The notes: generated by a model from the sequence alone, not told the origin. DNA of 64,000 bases from Pseudomonas pohangensis (GCF_900105995.1 NZ_LT629785.1:2542001-2606000), one strand, 5' to 3'; counted from the first letter of the stretch, positions 35,348 to 44,227 are shown. Numbers and translations: made by a program.

Positions 35348-36142
35348 ATGTCGCGATTTTTTATCTCACCCCATCCGACCTTCGGCAGTTATGCAAAGCC
35401 AAAAGAATATTTGGTCGAACAATCACCATACTTTTGGTGGTGGTATGCGCTTACTCTGAACGAGCAGTACAGTCGTCTGTGTGAACAGAAAACAGAGCAA
35501 ATTCTGTTAGCAGAATCTCAAACAGAATCCGAACAGAAAATGCTGAAGGTGTACGAAGATTTTGGTGATGTGCGTTACGAAGGCTCCCCCTACGTAGCTT
35601 TTGCTCAGTGGTGGAGCAGGAAAGTAGCTTCGGGGGAGAAACGAGGTGAATACCTGTTCGCAGAGCCTGCCATTCAAGGCATGTCTGTACGTGTAGTGAA
35701 GGCTAAAGAGGCTGCAGAAGCATTAGTAGGTAGCGCAGAGACTTTGCTTGTCTCTATCCCCCTCAGTCTCCAACGGCAGCACATAGACAAAGCACTGAAT
35801 AAAATTCTGAAAAAGCACCTTGTTTCGAAAGCAATGGGACGAGAAGTGCGTAATCCGAAGCATAGTCAGTCGCTATACAGTCTTTCTAAGCCCGCTGTGC
35901 CTGCGGTGTTGAAAAAGACATTCGAGTTGATGGATGCGAAGCATGCTGCTGAGTTACGAGGTGTTCCTCTGGGCAACGTCGAGCTAGCTGAGGTTGTTAG
36001 GCTTGCGTACAGCGAGCGAGCTAAAAGTGATGAAATATCTACAGAAGCCAACCGTAGACGCAATATCTCAATCACTGTCAGTCGCTACATATCTAATGCG
36101 AAGTCCATGATTGAAAACGCTGGTTATGGTTTGTTCCCATAA
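35348..36142 (+). CDS. Conserved element protein of unknown function (264 residues)
   Basis: Starts MSRFFISPHPTFGSYAKPKE, then SPYFWWWYALTLNEQY. I recall this FxSxHPxFG...SPYxWWWxAL pattern in uncharacterised proteins of integrative elements and prophages. The remainder is helical and basic (RRRNISITVSRYISNAKSMIEN). It ends 6 bases before the convergent serine recombinase end. No ribosome site stands out at ATG 35348. Function unknown. Confidence 0.65.
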   Translation: MSRFFISPHPTFGSYAKPKEYLVEQSPYFWWWYALTLNEQYSRLCEQKTEQILLAESQTESEQKMLKVYEDFGDVRYEGSPYVAFAQWWSRKVASGEKRGEYLFAEPAIQGMSVRVVKAKEAAEALVGSAETLLVSIPLSLQRQHIDKALNKILKKHLVSKAMGREVRNPKHSQSLYSLSKPAVPAVLKKTFELMDAKHAAELRGVPLGNVELAEVVRLAYSERAKSDEISTEANRRRNISITVSRYISNAKSMIENAGYGLFP

Positions 36143-36148
36143 CCGAGA

Positions 36149-38152
36149 CTAGGCTCCCTTCTGCCACACCGGCACTATCTCGCTTCTGAACACAGCGCCT
36201 TCGACATAGTAGATTTCAGGCTTGGGCTTTTTCACGACTTTCTTTGGATCGGGGTGCTTTAGCACTTGGTACTGATCCTCAATGATTTTCGGTGCATCTT
36301 TTACGCCATCTGCCCACTCAGCCAAGTGCTGCACCCTCAAAATATCCGCTTCTAATTCTTTAAAGGTCGCACCGTTTTCGTATGCTTTTACTATCTCAAT
36401 CGAAACATCATAGAGTCCTGCGTATCTGTAGCCGTCATAGCCTGAAAACTCACTTGGAGAGATAGCGTATTCTGCAAATTCGTCAAATGCTTCCATTTCA
36501 TCAACGAACGGCTGTTCATTCTCCACCATTCCAAATACAGCAGTCTCTTGCTCAGATACGGGCACCTTAGCTCCGAAGTAGTCCCCAAGCTTCACCCATG
36601 CCCCACCATCAAACGCAAGCGCCTGTGGCGTTCGGTACGCCATTATTGACTTTCCGTTAATGAACGTAATCTGGAAAAAGACATGACGTTGCTTCACTTG
36701 GTGGCAGACGATTTTTTCAACAGCATTACTGATTCTGAACCTTAAATTTTCTCGTATTTCATCTTGCGAGAAATCCAAAGCTGTTTCGTCAACGACATCC
36801 CATTCAACCGTTTCTTTCGTTTGCATCTGCTTGTTAAGTGCCGCAATCTCTATCTCGCGCTTCAATTTATCTACATCTTGTTCCATTACACCAATGCGTT
36901 TAACGATGCTCGCGGGTGCTGCTCCTTCGCTGATTGCATCTACTAGACGCCCGAGCTGCTTCTGCCTGTCCAGCAACTTTTCTCTTAATGCCTTTTCTTC
37001 AACATCGAAGTCTGTACCCATATCAATCGGGCGAAACACATGATTTGCAGCAAGTCTTAACAGGCTGTCTTCAATCCACGTAGCGTTAAAAGACCAAGCT
37101 CTACACCCGCGATTCGCCTGCCCTGTGCCGCAAATGTAACGTAGGCTTTTTTGCCGGTGTGCAAATGCGTACATGTTACCGCCGCAGTCACCGCACTTGA
37201 GAATGTTCAATCCAGACACAAGCGGCTTGAAGACTATTGCTGTTGATTTGGATATTTTGTCTTTCTTGATGTGTGCCATTCTGTAAAAGATGTCTTCATC
37301 AATCAGCGCAGGGTAGTAGTCAGGCAGCACGTACGTTTGCCCGTCTACCTCAAGTGTCTTTTCACCAAACAATGCGCGGCGCTTGTGAAAATTTGCGACA
37401 AGATTGTAAGACCACACATCTTTTTTATTTTGCGGAGGCACCGGATACCTTTCGTTAAGGTAGCCGACTATCTTGTAGCTCCCCCACCCCTTCAAAATCA
37501 GCCCCACAATTTCTTGTGCAATGGGATAGTAAATCGGGTGCGGCTTCACCGTGCCATCACTGCAATCACTCCACCACATGTTATTGCCAACTGATTTGAT
37601 GGCGTACGCATAGCCTTCCGGCGATCTTTCACCCGCTTCATATTTTCTGATTATTGCCTGCGCATTGCCGTAGGTACGCTTCGATTTTGTTTTCGATTCC
37701 TCGTGCGCCCTTGCAAAATAAAGGATCGAAACCATCAATTCTGTTGGGTTGCTGTTGATGCTTTCTCTTGTGTAGATGCGGTTATCCATGCCCGTTACGA
37801 CTGTTACGCCCAACCCAATCAGCCTCATAAAAAGCTGCTGAGCCGTTATTATGTTCTCACGTGACAACCGATCCAGATTCTCTACAACAAGCCAGCTGTC
37901 TGATGGGATTGCCTTGCTCTCGACTGCTTCGATGAACGCACCAAGCGCACCCTCCTTCTGATTTTTCCCCTTGAACGCGCTGATGCCTTTGTCTATCAAC
38001 TCAACAAGCTCAAGCCCGTTTTCAGCAGCTATCCGTCGCGCAGTATGTAGCTGCCGCTCTAGGGTTGTACCCGAAGATTGTTGCTCGCTCGACCACCGAA
38101 TGTAGGAGTAACACTTAACTTTTCCGTCAGGCATAAGTCTTCGCTCAAACAC
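36149..38152 (-). CDS. Large serine recombinase (integrase of the element)
   Basis: About 667 residues from GTG 38152. The N-terminal resolvase domain has the catalytic serine in SYIRWSSEQQSSG (about residue 21) and the ENLDRLSREN arginine region. A recombinase domain follows, then a zinc ribbon (CGDCGGN, then ICGTGQANRGC; about residues 320-350) and a C-terminal region with extra DNA-binding segments. GTG is preferred over TTG 38158 and ATG 38134 because GAGGG lies 9 bases upstream and the codon overlaps the stop of a small upstream frame (TAGTG). Its place beside attR and the near-symmetric attP fit a site-specific serine integrase acting on rimO. Confidence 0.92.
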   Translation of the reverse strand: MFERRLMPDGKVKCYSYIRWSSEQQSSGTTLERQLHTARRIAAENGLELVELIDKGISAFKGKNQKEGALGAFIEAVESKAIPSDSWLVVENLDRLSRENIITAQQLFMRLIGLGVTVVTGMDNRIYTRESINSNPTELMVSILYFARAHEESKTKSKRTYGNAQAIIRKYEAGERSPEGYAYAIKSVGNNMWWSDCSDGTVKPHPIYYPIAQEIVGLILKGWGSYKIVGYLNERYPVPPQNKKDVWSYNLVANFHKRRALFGEKTLEVDGQTYVLPDYYPALIDEDIFYRMAHIKKDKISKSTAIVFKPLVSGLNILKCGDCGGNMYAFAHRQKSLRYICGTGQANRGCRAWSFNATWIEDSLLRLAANHVFRPIDMGTDFDVEEKALREKLLDRQKQLGRLVDAISEGAAPASIVKRIGVMEQDVDKLKREIEIAALNKQMQTKETVEWDVVDETALDFSQDEIRENLRFRISNAVEKIVCHQVKQRHVFFQITFINGKSIMAYRTPQALAFDGGAWVKLGDYFGAKVPVSEQETAVFGMVENEQPFVDEMEAFDEFAEYAISPSEFSGYDGYRYAGLYDVSIEIVKAYENGATFKELEADILRVQHLAEWADGVKDAPKIIEDQYQVLKHPDPKKVVKKPKPEIYYVEGAVFRSEIVPVWQKGA

Positions 38153-38370
38153 TAACAATTGCCCTCAGTCTTACCCACAAAACGGCTAATAACAAACCAC
38201 CCAGCTGTATTTGAAATGCAAAGTAGCCACTGATCGAGCTGATCATTTTTTGTGCAACTCCCACTGAATAAGTCGGCGCTTTCAGGTATTATTCGCAACC
38301 TTTTTGCACGACGTATGGCTTCAGCAACATCCTTGCTGAAGCCGTGTAGCGCGTGATCGACACAACACAT
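38152..38370 (-). CDS. Possible small protein coupled to the serine recombinase
   Basis: 72 residues from ATG 38370 (MCCVDHALHGFSKDVAEAIR) ending in VISRFVGKTEGNC. Its TAG overlaps the recombinase GTG by one base, a usual sign of translational coupling, and the recombinase ribosome site lies inside it. The same frame stays open rightward through attR into rimO (to 38490). No ribosome site is clear at any start. It could be a recombination-directionality factor or control peptide, but it could also be only an open leader. Confidence 0.4.
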   Translation of the reverse strand: MCCVDHALHGFSKDVAEAIRRAKRLRIIPESADLFSGSCTKNDQLDQWLLCISNTAGWFVISRFVGKTEGNC

Positions 38371-38386
38371 TACGGCTGGATCAAAA

Positions 38387-39718
38387 ATGAGCACATCGGA
38401 AGCGACGGGTACAAGACGTGTAGGGTTCGTGAGTCTAGGGTGCCCGAAAGCCCTGGTCGACTCCGAACGCATCCTGACCCAGCTGCGCATGGAAGGTTAT
38501 GAGGTGGTATCCAGCTACGAAAATGCTGACGTGGTAGTGGTCAATACCTGCGGTTTTATCGACAGCGCCAAGGCGGAATCACTGGAGGTGATCGGTGAAG
38601 CACTGGCCGAAAATGGCAAGGTGATCGTGACCGGCTGCATGGGCGTGGAGGAGTCGGCGATCCGCAATGTGCATCCCAGCGTGCTGGCTGTCACCGGTCC
38701 GCAACAGTACGAGCAGGTGGTGAATGCCGTGCACGATGTGGTGCCGCCTAACAAGGAACACAATCCGCTGATCGATCTGGTGCCACCCCAGGGCGTCAAG
38801 CTGACCCCGCGCCACTATGCCTATCTGAAGATTTCCGAAGGCTGCAACCACAGTTGCAGCTTCTGCATCATCCCGTCGATGCGCGGCAAACTGGTCAGCC
38901 GACCGGTCGGTGAAGTGCTCAGCGAAGCCGAACGACTGGTCAAGGCCGGCGTCAGGGAAGTGCTGGTGATTTCCCAGGACACCAGCGCCTATGGCGTGGA
39001 CGTGAAGTACAAGACCGACTTCTGGAACGGCCAGCCGGTGAAAACGCGCATGCTGGAGCTGTGCGAAGCGCTCGGCAGCATGGGCGTGTGGGTGCGCCTG
39101 CACTACGTCTACCCGTACCCGAACGTGGATGACGTAATCCCGCTGATGGCCGCCGGCAAGATCCTGCCGTACCTCGACATCCCGTTCCAGCACGCCAGCC
39201 CGAAAGTGCTCAAGGCGATGAAGCGCCCGGCCTTCGAAGACAAGACCCTGGCGCGTATCAAGCAGTGGCGCGAAGTCTGTCCGCAGCTGACCATCCGCTC
39301 GACCTTTATCGTCGGCTTCCCCGGCGAAACCGAAGAAGACTTCCAGTATCTGCTCGACTGGCTGAGCGAAGCCCAGCTGGATCGCGTTGGCTGCTTCCAG
39401 TATTCGCCGGTTGAAGGCGCACCGGCCAACCTGCTCGACCAGCACGTACCGGACGACATCAAGCAGGAACGCTGGGAGCGCTTCATGGCTCACCAGCAGG
39501 CCATTTCGGCGGCACGCCTGCAGCAGAAAATCGGTCAGGAGATCGAAGTCCTGATCGACGAAGTGGATGACGAAGGCGCAGTCGGCCGCTCCTGGGCCGA
39601 TGCCCCGGAAATCGACGGCAGCGTGTTCATCGCCAGCACCGGCGTGAAGCCCGGCGACAAGCTGCGCGTGCGCGTGGTGGACGCCGACGAATACGACCTG
39701 TGGGCCGAACCGGTCTGA
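38387..39718 (+). CDS. rimO: Ribosomal protein uS12 methylthiotransferase RimO (restored by the element)
   Basis: 443 residues. An N-terminal UPF0004 domain (GFVSLGCPKALVDSERI, with further Cys in VVNTCGF and VTGCMG) precedes the radical-SAM CxxxCxxC motif (CNHSCSFCIIPS, about residues 150-160) and a TRAM domain. It adds a methylthio group to an Asp of ribosomal protein S12. The first about 18 codons come from the mobile element (MSTSEATGTRRVGFVSLGCP) and replace the native MSTPATPK version left at 28712. The upstream DNA is now element sequence, so expression depends on an element promoter or read-through; only a weak GGA lies 6 bases before the ATG. Confidence 0.95.
   Translation: MSTSEATGTRRVGFVSLGCPKALVDSERILTQLRMEGYEVVSSYENADVVVVNTCGFIDSAKAESLEVIGEALAENGKVIVTGCMGVEESAIRNVHPSVLAVTGPQQYEQVVNAVHDVVPPNKEHNPLIDLVPPQGVKLTPRHYAYLKISEGCNHSCSFCIIPSMRGKLVSRPVGEVLSEAERLVKAGVREVLVISQDTSAYGVDVKYKTDFWNGQPVKTRMLELCEALGSMGVWVRLHYVYPYPNVDDVIPLMAAGKILPYLDIPFQHASPKVLKAMKRPAFEDKTLARIKQWREVCPQLTIRSTFIVGFPGETEEDFQYLLDWLSEAQLDRVGCFQYSPVEGAPANLLDQHVPDDIKQERWERFMAHQQAISAARLQQKIGQEIEVLIDEVDDEGAVGRSWADAPEIDGSVFIASTGVKPGDKLRVRVVDADEYDLWAEPV
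38428..38456 (+). other. attR of the rimO-integrated element
   Basis: Element half CGTGAGTCTAGGG, then TGCCC, then the chromosomal half GAAAGCCCTGG. The likely crossover TG is at 38441-38442. It lies inside the restored rimO coding sequence (codons 15-25). Confidence 0.75.
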
Positions 39719-39833
39719 ATCCACCCTTGTCAGGCAAGAGTGCGACTTTGCGTGCACCCTTGAAATAAATTGGACTACACTCCAGAAATTGTGTGCGCGC
39801 GACCTGTGCGGACACTTTCCGGAGCCTGTCCAG

Positions 39834-41744
39834 ATGAAATTTTCCCGATTCCAACCCACCCTGCTGGCGGCTCTGATCGCTGCCGGCATGAGCTCGGCCG
39901 TGATGGCGACCGAAAGCGCCGAGCCAGCAACCGCCAAGGCGCCCTACTCGCCTTACGCTGATCTAGACTTCCCGACACGGCCGCTGTTTGGCGACACCCA
40001 TGTGCACACCTCATTCTCCATGGACGCCGGCGCCTTTGGCGCACGTCTGGGCCCGGTAGACGCTTATCGCTTCGGCAAGGGTGAACAAGTCATTTCATCC
40101 ACCGGACAGCCCGCCAAGCTCTCGCGGCCACTGGACTTCATGGTGGTGGCAGACCACTCCGACGGCTTTGGTTTTTTCCCCACGCTGATGAGCGGTGATC
40201 CCGACTTGCTGGCCACTCCGCAGGGCCGCAAATGGTATGACCTGATCAAGGGCGGCAAAGGCGGTGAGGCCGCCATCGACATCATCACCAGCTTTGGTCA
40301 GAACAAACTGCCCAAGGGCTTCCCTTTCCCTGGCACTCCGGCCTATTCCTCGGCCTGGGCGCAGGTGATCAAGGCCGCCGAAGACGCCAATGAACCGGGG
40401 CGCTTCACCGCCATCATCGGCTATGAATGGACCTCCAACGAAAAGGGCAACAACCTGCACCGCAACATCCTGTTCCGCGAAGGTGGCGACAAGGCCATCA
40501 AGGTAGAGCCCTACACCACCCTGCCGCCGACCGGCAGCGGCAACCCGGAAGACCTGTGGAAATGGATGGACATGGCCGAGAAGGAAACCGGTAGCCGGGT
40601 GCTGGCCATCGCCCACAACGGCAACCTGAGCAACGGCCGCATGTTCCCGACCACCGAAGCCTTCGGCAAAAAACTCGACAAGGAATACGTGGAAACCCGC
40701 GCCAAGCGCGAAAAAATCTACGAGGTCACGCAGATCAAGGGCGACGGCGAGACATATCCGAGCCTTTCTCCCACGGATGAGTTCGCCAACTTCGAACGAC
40801 TGGACGCCGGCAACCTGGATCTCACAGTGGCTAAAAGCCAGGACATGCTGCAATACGAATATGCCCGCCAGGCTTTGCGCAACGGCCTCAAGCTGGAGCA
40901 GGAGCTGGGCACCAACCCCTACAAGTTCGGCATGATCGGCTCGACCGACTCGCACACCGCTCTGGCTACTGCAGAAGAAAACAACTTCTTCGGCAAGGCC
41001 AGCAATATGGAGCCCAATCCCAAGCGCGTGAGCAAGGACTTCTTCCGCAACTTCACCACCAAGATTTTCATCAAGGAATGGCAGCTGTCCTCCTCCGGTT
41101 ATGCCGGGGTTTGGGCCAAGGAAAATACCCGTGCGGCGATCTTTGATGCGCTGGAGCGCCGTGAAACCTATGGCACCACCGGACCGCGCATGACCGTGCG
41201 TTTCTTCGGCGGCTGGGACTTCACGCCGGCCGATGCCACTGCCGAGGTACCGGCGCGGGTCGGTTATGCCAAGGGCGTGCCCATGGGCGGCGAGTTGAAC
41301 AAGGCACCGGCCGGCAAGGCACCAACCTTCCTGGTCGCCGCCATGAAAGACCCGATTGGCGCCAATCTGGACCGCATCCAGATCATCAAGGGCTGGCTGG
41401 ACGCCAAGGGTGAAACCCACGAGAAAATCTATGACGTGTCCTGGAGCGATGCCCAGACCCGCATACCGGGCAAGGACGGCAAGGTGCCGGCAGTCGGTAA
41501 CACGGTTGACGTGGCCAACGCCAGCTGGACCAACACCATCGGCGCTTCGGACCTGATCACGCAGTGGAGCGACCCGGAGTTCGACCCCAAGCAAAGCGCG
41601 TTCTACTACGCCCGCGTACTGGAAATCCCCACCCCGCGCTGGACTGCCTACGACGCCAAGTACTACAACGAGAAGGTCGAAAAGGATGTGACCATGGTGC
41701 TGCAGGAGCGCGCCTATACCTCGCCGATCTGGTACACCCCGTGA
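39834..41744 (+). CDS. DUF3604 exported protein (PHP-like fold)
   Basis: 636 residues from ATG 39834. The signal peptide is about residues 1-25 (LLAALIAAGMSSAVMA). The mature part has FGDTHVHTSFSMDA and VVADHSDGFGF, and later GSTDSHTA: a set of His and Asp residues like metal-dependent PHP/amidohydrolase sites. DUF3604 proteins are widespread in marine and soil gammaproteobacteria; their substrate is not settled. It is likely periplasmic and monocistronic with a strong terminator. Confidence 0.85.
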   Translation: MKFSRFQPTLLAALIAAGMSSAVMATESAEPATAKAPYSPYADLDFPTRPLFGDTHVHTSFSMDAGAFGARLGPVDAYRFGKGEQVISSTGQPAKLSRPLDFMVVADHSDGFGFFPTLMSGDPDLLATPQGRKWYDLIKGGKGGEAAIDIITSFGQNKLPKGFPFPGTPAYSSAWAQVIKAAEDANEPGRFTAIIGYEWTSNEKGNNLHRNILFREGGDKAIKVEPYTTLPPTGSGNPEDLWKWMDMAEKETGSRVLAIAHNGNLSNGRMFPTTEAFGKKLDKEYVETRAKREKIYEVTQIKGDGETYPSLSPTDEFANFERLDAGNLDLTVAKSQDMLQYEYARQALRNGLKLEQELGTNPYKFGMIGSTDSHTALATAEENNFFGKASNMEPNPKRVSKDFFRNFTTKIFIKEWQLSSSGYAGVWAKENTRAAIFDALERRETYGTTGPRMTVRFFGGWDFTPADATAEVPARVGYAKGVPMGGELNKAPAGKAPTFLVAAMKDPIGANLDRIQIIKGWLDAKGETHEKIYDVSWSDAQTRIPGKDGKVPAVGNTVDVANASWTNTIGASDLITQWSDPEFDPKQSAFYYARVLEIPTPRWTAYDAKYYNEKVEKDVTMVLQERAYTSPIWYTP

Positions 41745-41772
41745 TTTTCTGAATCACATCGTGAAAGCAGAA

Positions 41773-41806
41773 GGGAGAAACGGGTGAAACCGTTTCTCCC
41801 TTTTTT
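41773..41806 (+). terminator. Terminator of the DUF3604 gene
   Basis: GGGAGAAACGG/CCGTTTCTCCC stem, then six T. Confidence 0.9.
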
Positions 41807-41911
41807 CTGGCGCATGCATTGCGCCACCCACAAGGCCTGCTGCCGGCATTTGCACAGCGCAACACTGGCAAGGCAGACTGACGCCTTACCCGCACCCACT
41901 CCGGAGCCAGC

Positions 41912-42409
41912 ATGTTGCCGCAAACCCTCGAAGAGCTGAACGCCATTCGTGATGAGTGCAAGGCCATGGTTACCCGTCGCGCCGGGCTGTCCGCCGGAGC
42001 TGTGGTCATCCCGATCCCGGGCATCGACATCGGTGCCGATGTCAGCCTGTTGATGGAAATGATCCCGGCGATCAATGAAAAGTTCGGCCTGAGCCCGCAG
42101 CAGATCGAACAATTGCCGCTGCAGCTGAAGAAAATCACCGTGGTGGCAATCACCAGTGTCGGCAGCGAGATGGTCGGCAAGATGGTCACCAAGCATGTAT
42201 TGCTGCAGATACTGAAGAAAGTCGGCGTGCGTGTGACCAGCAAGGCCTTTGTCCGCTTCATCCCCATTCTCGGCCAGACGGTTGCCGCCACGGTCAGTTT
42301 CGGTGCGATGAAAATGGTCGGCAATGCCCATGTCGAGGATTGCTACAAGGTGGTCAAGGACACCCTGCTCGCCGTTCAGCAACTGCCTGACGGGCTGACC
42401 GATGCATAG
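41912..42409 (+). CDS. DUF697-like small membrane-associated protein
   Basis: 165 residues. The hydrophobic, Gly/Val-rich stretches (AGLSAGAVVIPIPGIDIGADVSLLMEMI and FIPILGQTVAATVSFGAMKMVG) follow the pattern of the DUF697 domain, which is often attached to GTPases. There is no GTPase domain here. Its 3' end overlaps the trmO start by 8 bases, so the two are co-translated. Function unknown. Confidence 0.6.
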   Translation: MLPQTLEELNAIRDECKAMVTRRAGLSAGAVVIPIPGIDIGADVSLLMEMIPAINEKFGLSPQQIEQLPLQLKKITVVAITSVGSEMVGKMVTKHVLLQILKKVGVRVTSKAFVRFIPILGQTVAATVSFGAMKMVGNAHVEDCYKVVKDTLLAVQQLPDGLTDA

Positions 42410-43094
42410 CGTCAGCCCGGTTGGCTACCTGCGCTCGTGCTTCCGCGAAAAGTTCGCCATTCCGCGCCAGCCACAACTGGCCCCCGCCGCCCGCGGCGTA
42501 GTGGAGCTGTTGCCACCGTTCAATAACGGCGAAGCGGTGGATGGTCTGCAGCAGGTCAGCCATGTCTGGCTGCTGTTCCTGTTTCATCAGGCCCTCGAAG
42601 AGCAGCCGCGCCTCAAGGTGCGACCGCCGCGCCTGGGCGGCAATCAAAGCATCGGCGTATTCGCCAGTCGCGCCACCCATCGACCCAATGGCATCGGCCA
42701 GTCGGTAGTCCGGCTGGACAAGGTCGAGGCCGGGTGCCTGTGGCTGTCCGGTATCGATCTGCTCGACGGCACACCGATTCTCGACATCAAACCCTATGTG
42801 CCTTACGCCGACTGCGTAGAGGGTGCGCATAACCACATAGCCGCAACTGCCCCCGCGACCATTCCGGTCGACTGGCAGCCCGAAGCGCTGCAACAGGCGC
42901 AGCTGCATGCCCGGCGCCTGAACGAACCGCTGGTGGAGCTGATCGAGCAGTGCCTGGCCCAGGATCCGCGACCGGCCTACCAGCAACCCCTGCCGGAGCG
43001 CCGCTATGGTTGCCGGCTGTGGGATCTGGATGTGCGCTGGCATTACCCGCAGCCACAACATATCTGCGTGCTGGAAGTGTTGCCCGCCGCATGA
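42402..43094 (+). CDS. trmO: tRNA (t6A37-N6)-methyltransferase TrmO
   Basis: 230 residues, TsaA/YaeB-like beta-barrel methyltransferase that methylates t6A37 of tRNA-Thr. It begins with the conserved VGYLRSCFREKFAIPRQPQL. The core RATHRPNGIGQSVVRLDKV is followed by GIDLLDGTPILDIKPYVPYAD, as in the family. The C-terminal extension (about residues 145-230) also fits gammaproteobacterial TrmO. Confidence 0.92.
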   Translation: MHSVSPVGYLRSCFREKFAIPRQPQLAPAARGVVELLPPFNNGEAVDGLQQVSHVWLLFLFHQALEEQPRLKVRPPRLGGNQSIGVFASRATHRPNGIGQSVVRLDKVEAGCLWLSGIDLLDGTPILDIKPYVPYADCVEGAHNHIAATAPATIPVDWQPEALQQAQLHARRLNEPLVELIEQCLAQDPRPAYQQPLPERRYGCRLWDLDVRWHYPQPQHICVLEVLPAA

Positions 43095-43209
43095 ACGTGC
43101 TACTTGCTGACGGTTCTGCACCTCTCCGGCCAACCCGCCGCGGACTGAAGTCCCAGCCGGGTGCTACCTGTCACTACCCTGCCAACCTGCCCTGCGCCGA
43201 AGCCTGTCC

Positions 43210-44133
43210 ATGACCCCTGCTGCCATCCGCACCCTGCACCAGCATTTGCTCGCCGCGTTGAATCCGCCACCCGCCGAGGCGTGCCGGCTGTTTCACGGGC
43301 GCGGCAAATGCTGGCTCGGGCTGGAGCAGGTCAGCGTCGACTGGCTGGAGGGCATTGTGCTGGTAATGCTGTTCCGCCCACCGCAGGACGCCGTGCTGGC
43401 TGCGCTGCAGGACATGCTCGGATCCCTGCAACAGCCGGTGCTGCTGCAACTGCGTTACCTGCCGGACTGTCCTGCTCTCTGGCTGACGGGTGACGCGGTT
43501 GAACAGTGGCAAATCCACGAAAACGGCCTGGCTTACCGGCTGGACCTGGGCACCCGGCAAAACAGCGGCCTGTTCCTCGATATGCGCCATGGCCGGCAGT
43601 GGCTAAGGCAACGGGCCGCCGGCAAATCCGTGCTCAATCTGTTTGCCTATACCTGCGCTTTCTCGGTGGCAGCCATCGCCGGTGGCGCCCGCCAGGTGGT
43701 GAATCTGGACATGTCCAGAGCCGCGCTGACCCGCGGCCGCGAGAACCACCGGCTGAACCGGCACGACCTCAGCCACGTGCGCTTTCTCGGCCACGATCTG
43801 TTCAAGTCCTGGGGCAAGCTGGCTCGCCTGGGACCCTATGACCTGATCATCATTGACCCGCCGAGCTTTCAGCACGGCAGTTTCATGCTCAGCCGCGACT
43901 ACCGGAAAATCTTCCAGCGCCTGCCCGTCCTGCTCAGCGCGCAGGGTCAGGTACTGGCCTGCTGCAACGACCCGGACACCAGTCCGGACTTCCTGCTGGC
44001 CGAGGCAGCCCTTGCCGCACCCGGCCTGCAGTTTGTGCAACGGCTGGAAAATCCGCCGGAGTTTGCCGAGAGCGATCCGGACGCTGGCCTGAAGGTTCTG
44101 CTGTTTACTTACCAGCAGACGCCGCCCCCCTGA
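43210..44133 (+). CDS. Class I SAM-dependent methyltransferase (RlmI/RlmK-like)
   Basis: 307 residues. The SAM site is SVLNLFAYTCAFSVAAIAGGA near residue 138, followed by VNLDMSRAAL. The motif IIIDPPSFQHG near 218 is the DPPSF active site of 23S rRNA m5C/m7G methyltransferases of the RlmI/RlmK type. The N-terminal PUA-like part is short. It is likely an RNA methyltransferase; the exact target is unknown. Confidence 0.8.
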   Translation: MTPAAIRTLHQHLLAALNPPPAEACRLFHGRGKCWLGLEQVSVDWLEGIVLVMLFRPPQDAVLAALQDMLGSLQQPVLLQLRYLPDCPALWLTGDAVEQWQIHENGLAYRLDLGTRQNSGLFLDMRHGRQWLRQRAAGKSVLNLFAYTCAFSVAAIAGGARQVVNLDMSRAALTRGRENHRLNRHDLSHVRFLGHDLFKSWGKLARLGPYDLIIIDPPSFQHGSFMLSRDYRKIFQRLPVLLSAQGQVLACCNDPDTSPDFLLAEAALAAPGLQFVQRLENPPEFAESDPDAGLKVLLFTYQQTPPP

Positions 44134-44227
44134 ACAGGCCAATCCTTTCACCCCCAGGATGCAGGTTGGGCATCAGCCCACCCTGCAGCCAGCCAGGGTC
44201 ATCCGGAAAGGGTCTGCCCGCGCCTGC

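Larger units (their letters stand above)
28757..38442. mobile_element. Integrative element of about 9.7 kb inserted in the 5' end of rimO
   Basis: Bounded by a split rimO on the left and a restored rimO on the right, with only TGCCC shared by the two junctions. It is AT-richer than the flanks. Contents in order: DUF6641-like gene, lipoprotein, four small unknown genes, tyrosine recombinase, Rep-like HUH protein, DUF6626-like regulator, three unknown minus-strand genes, a 264-residue unknown protein, and a large serine recombinase at the right end. It has no capsid, tail, conjugation ATPase or type IV secretion genes. It is best described as an integrative mobilizable element or a satellite-like element that depends on a helper. 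The left 200 bases (28775-28986) hold no gene. Confidence 0.88.

Noticed and set aside
28757..38442. Element as a complete prophage or inovirus
   Set aside because: There are no capsid, terminase, tail, lysis or Zot-type morphogenesis genes among its frames.
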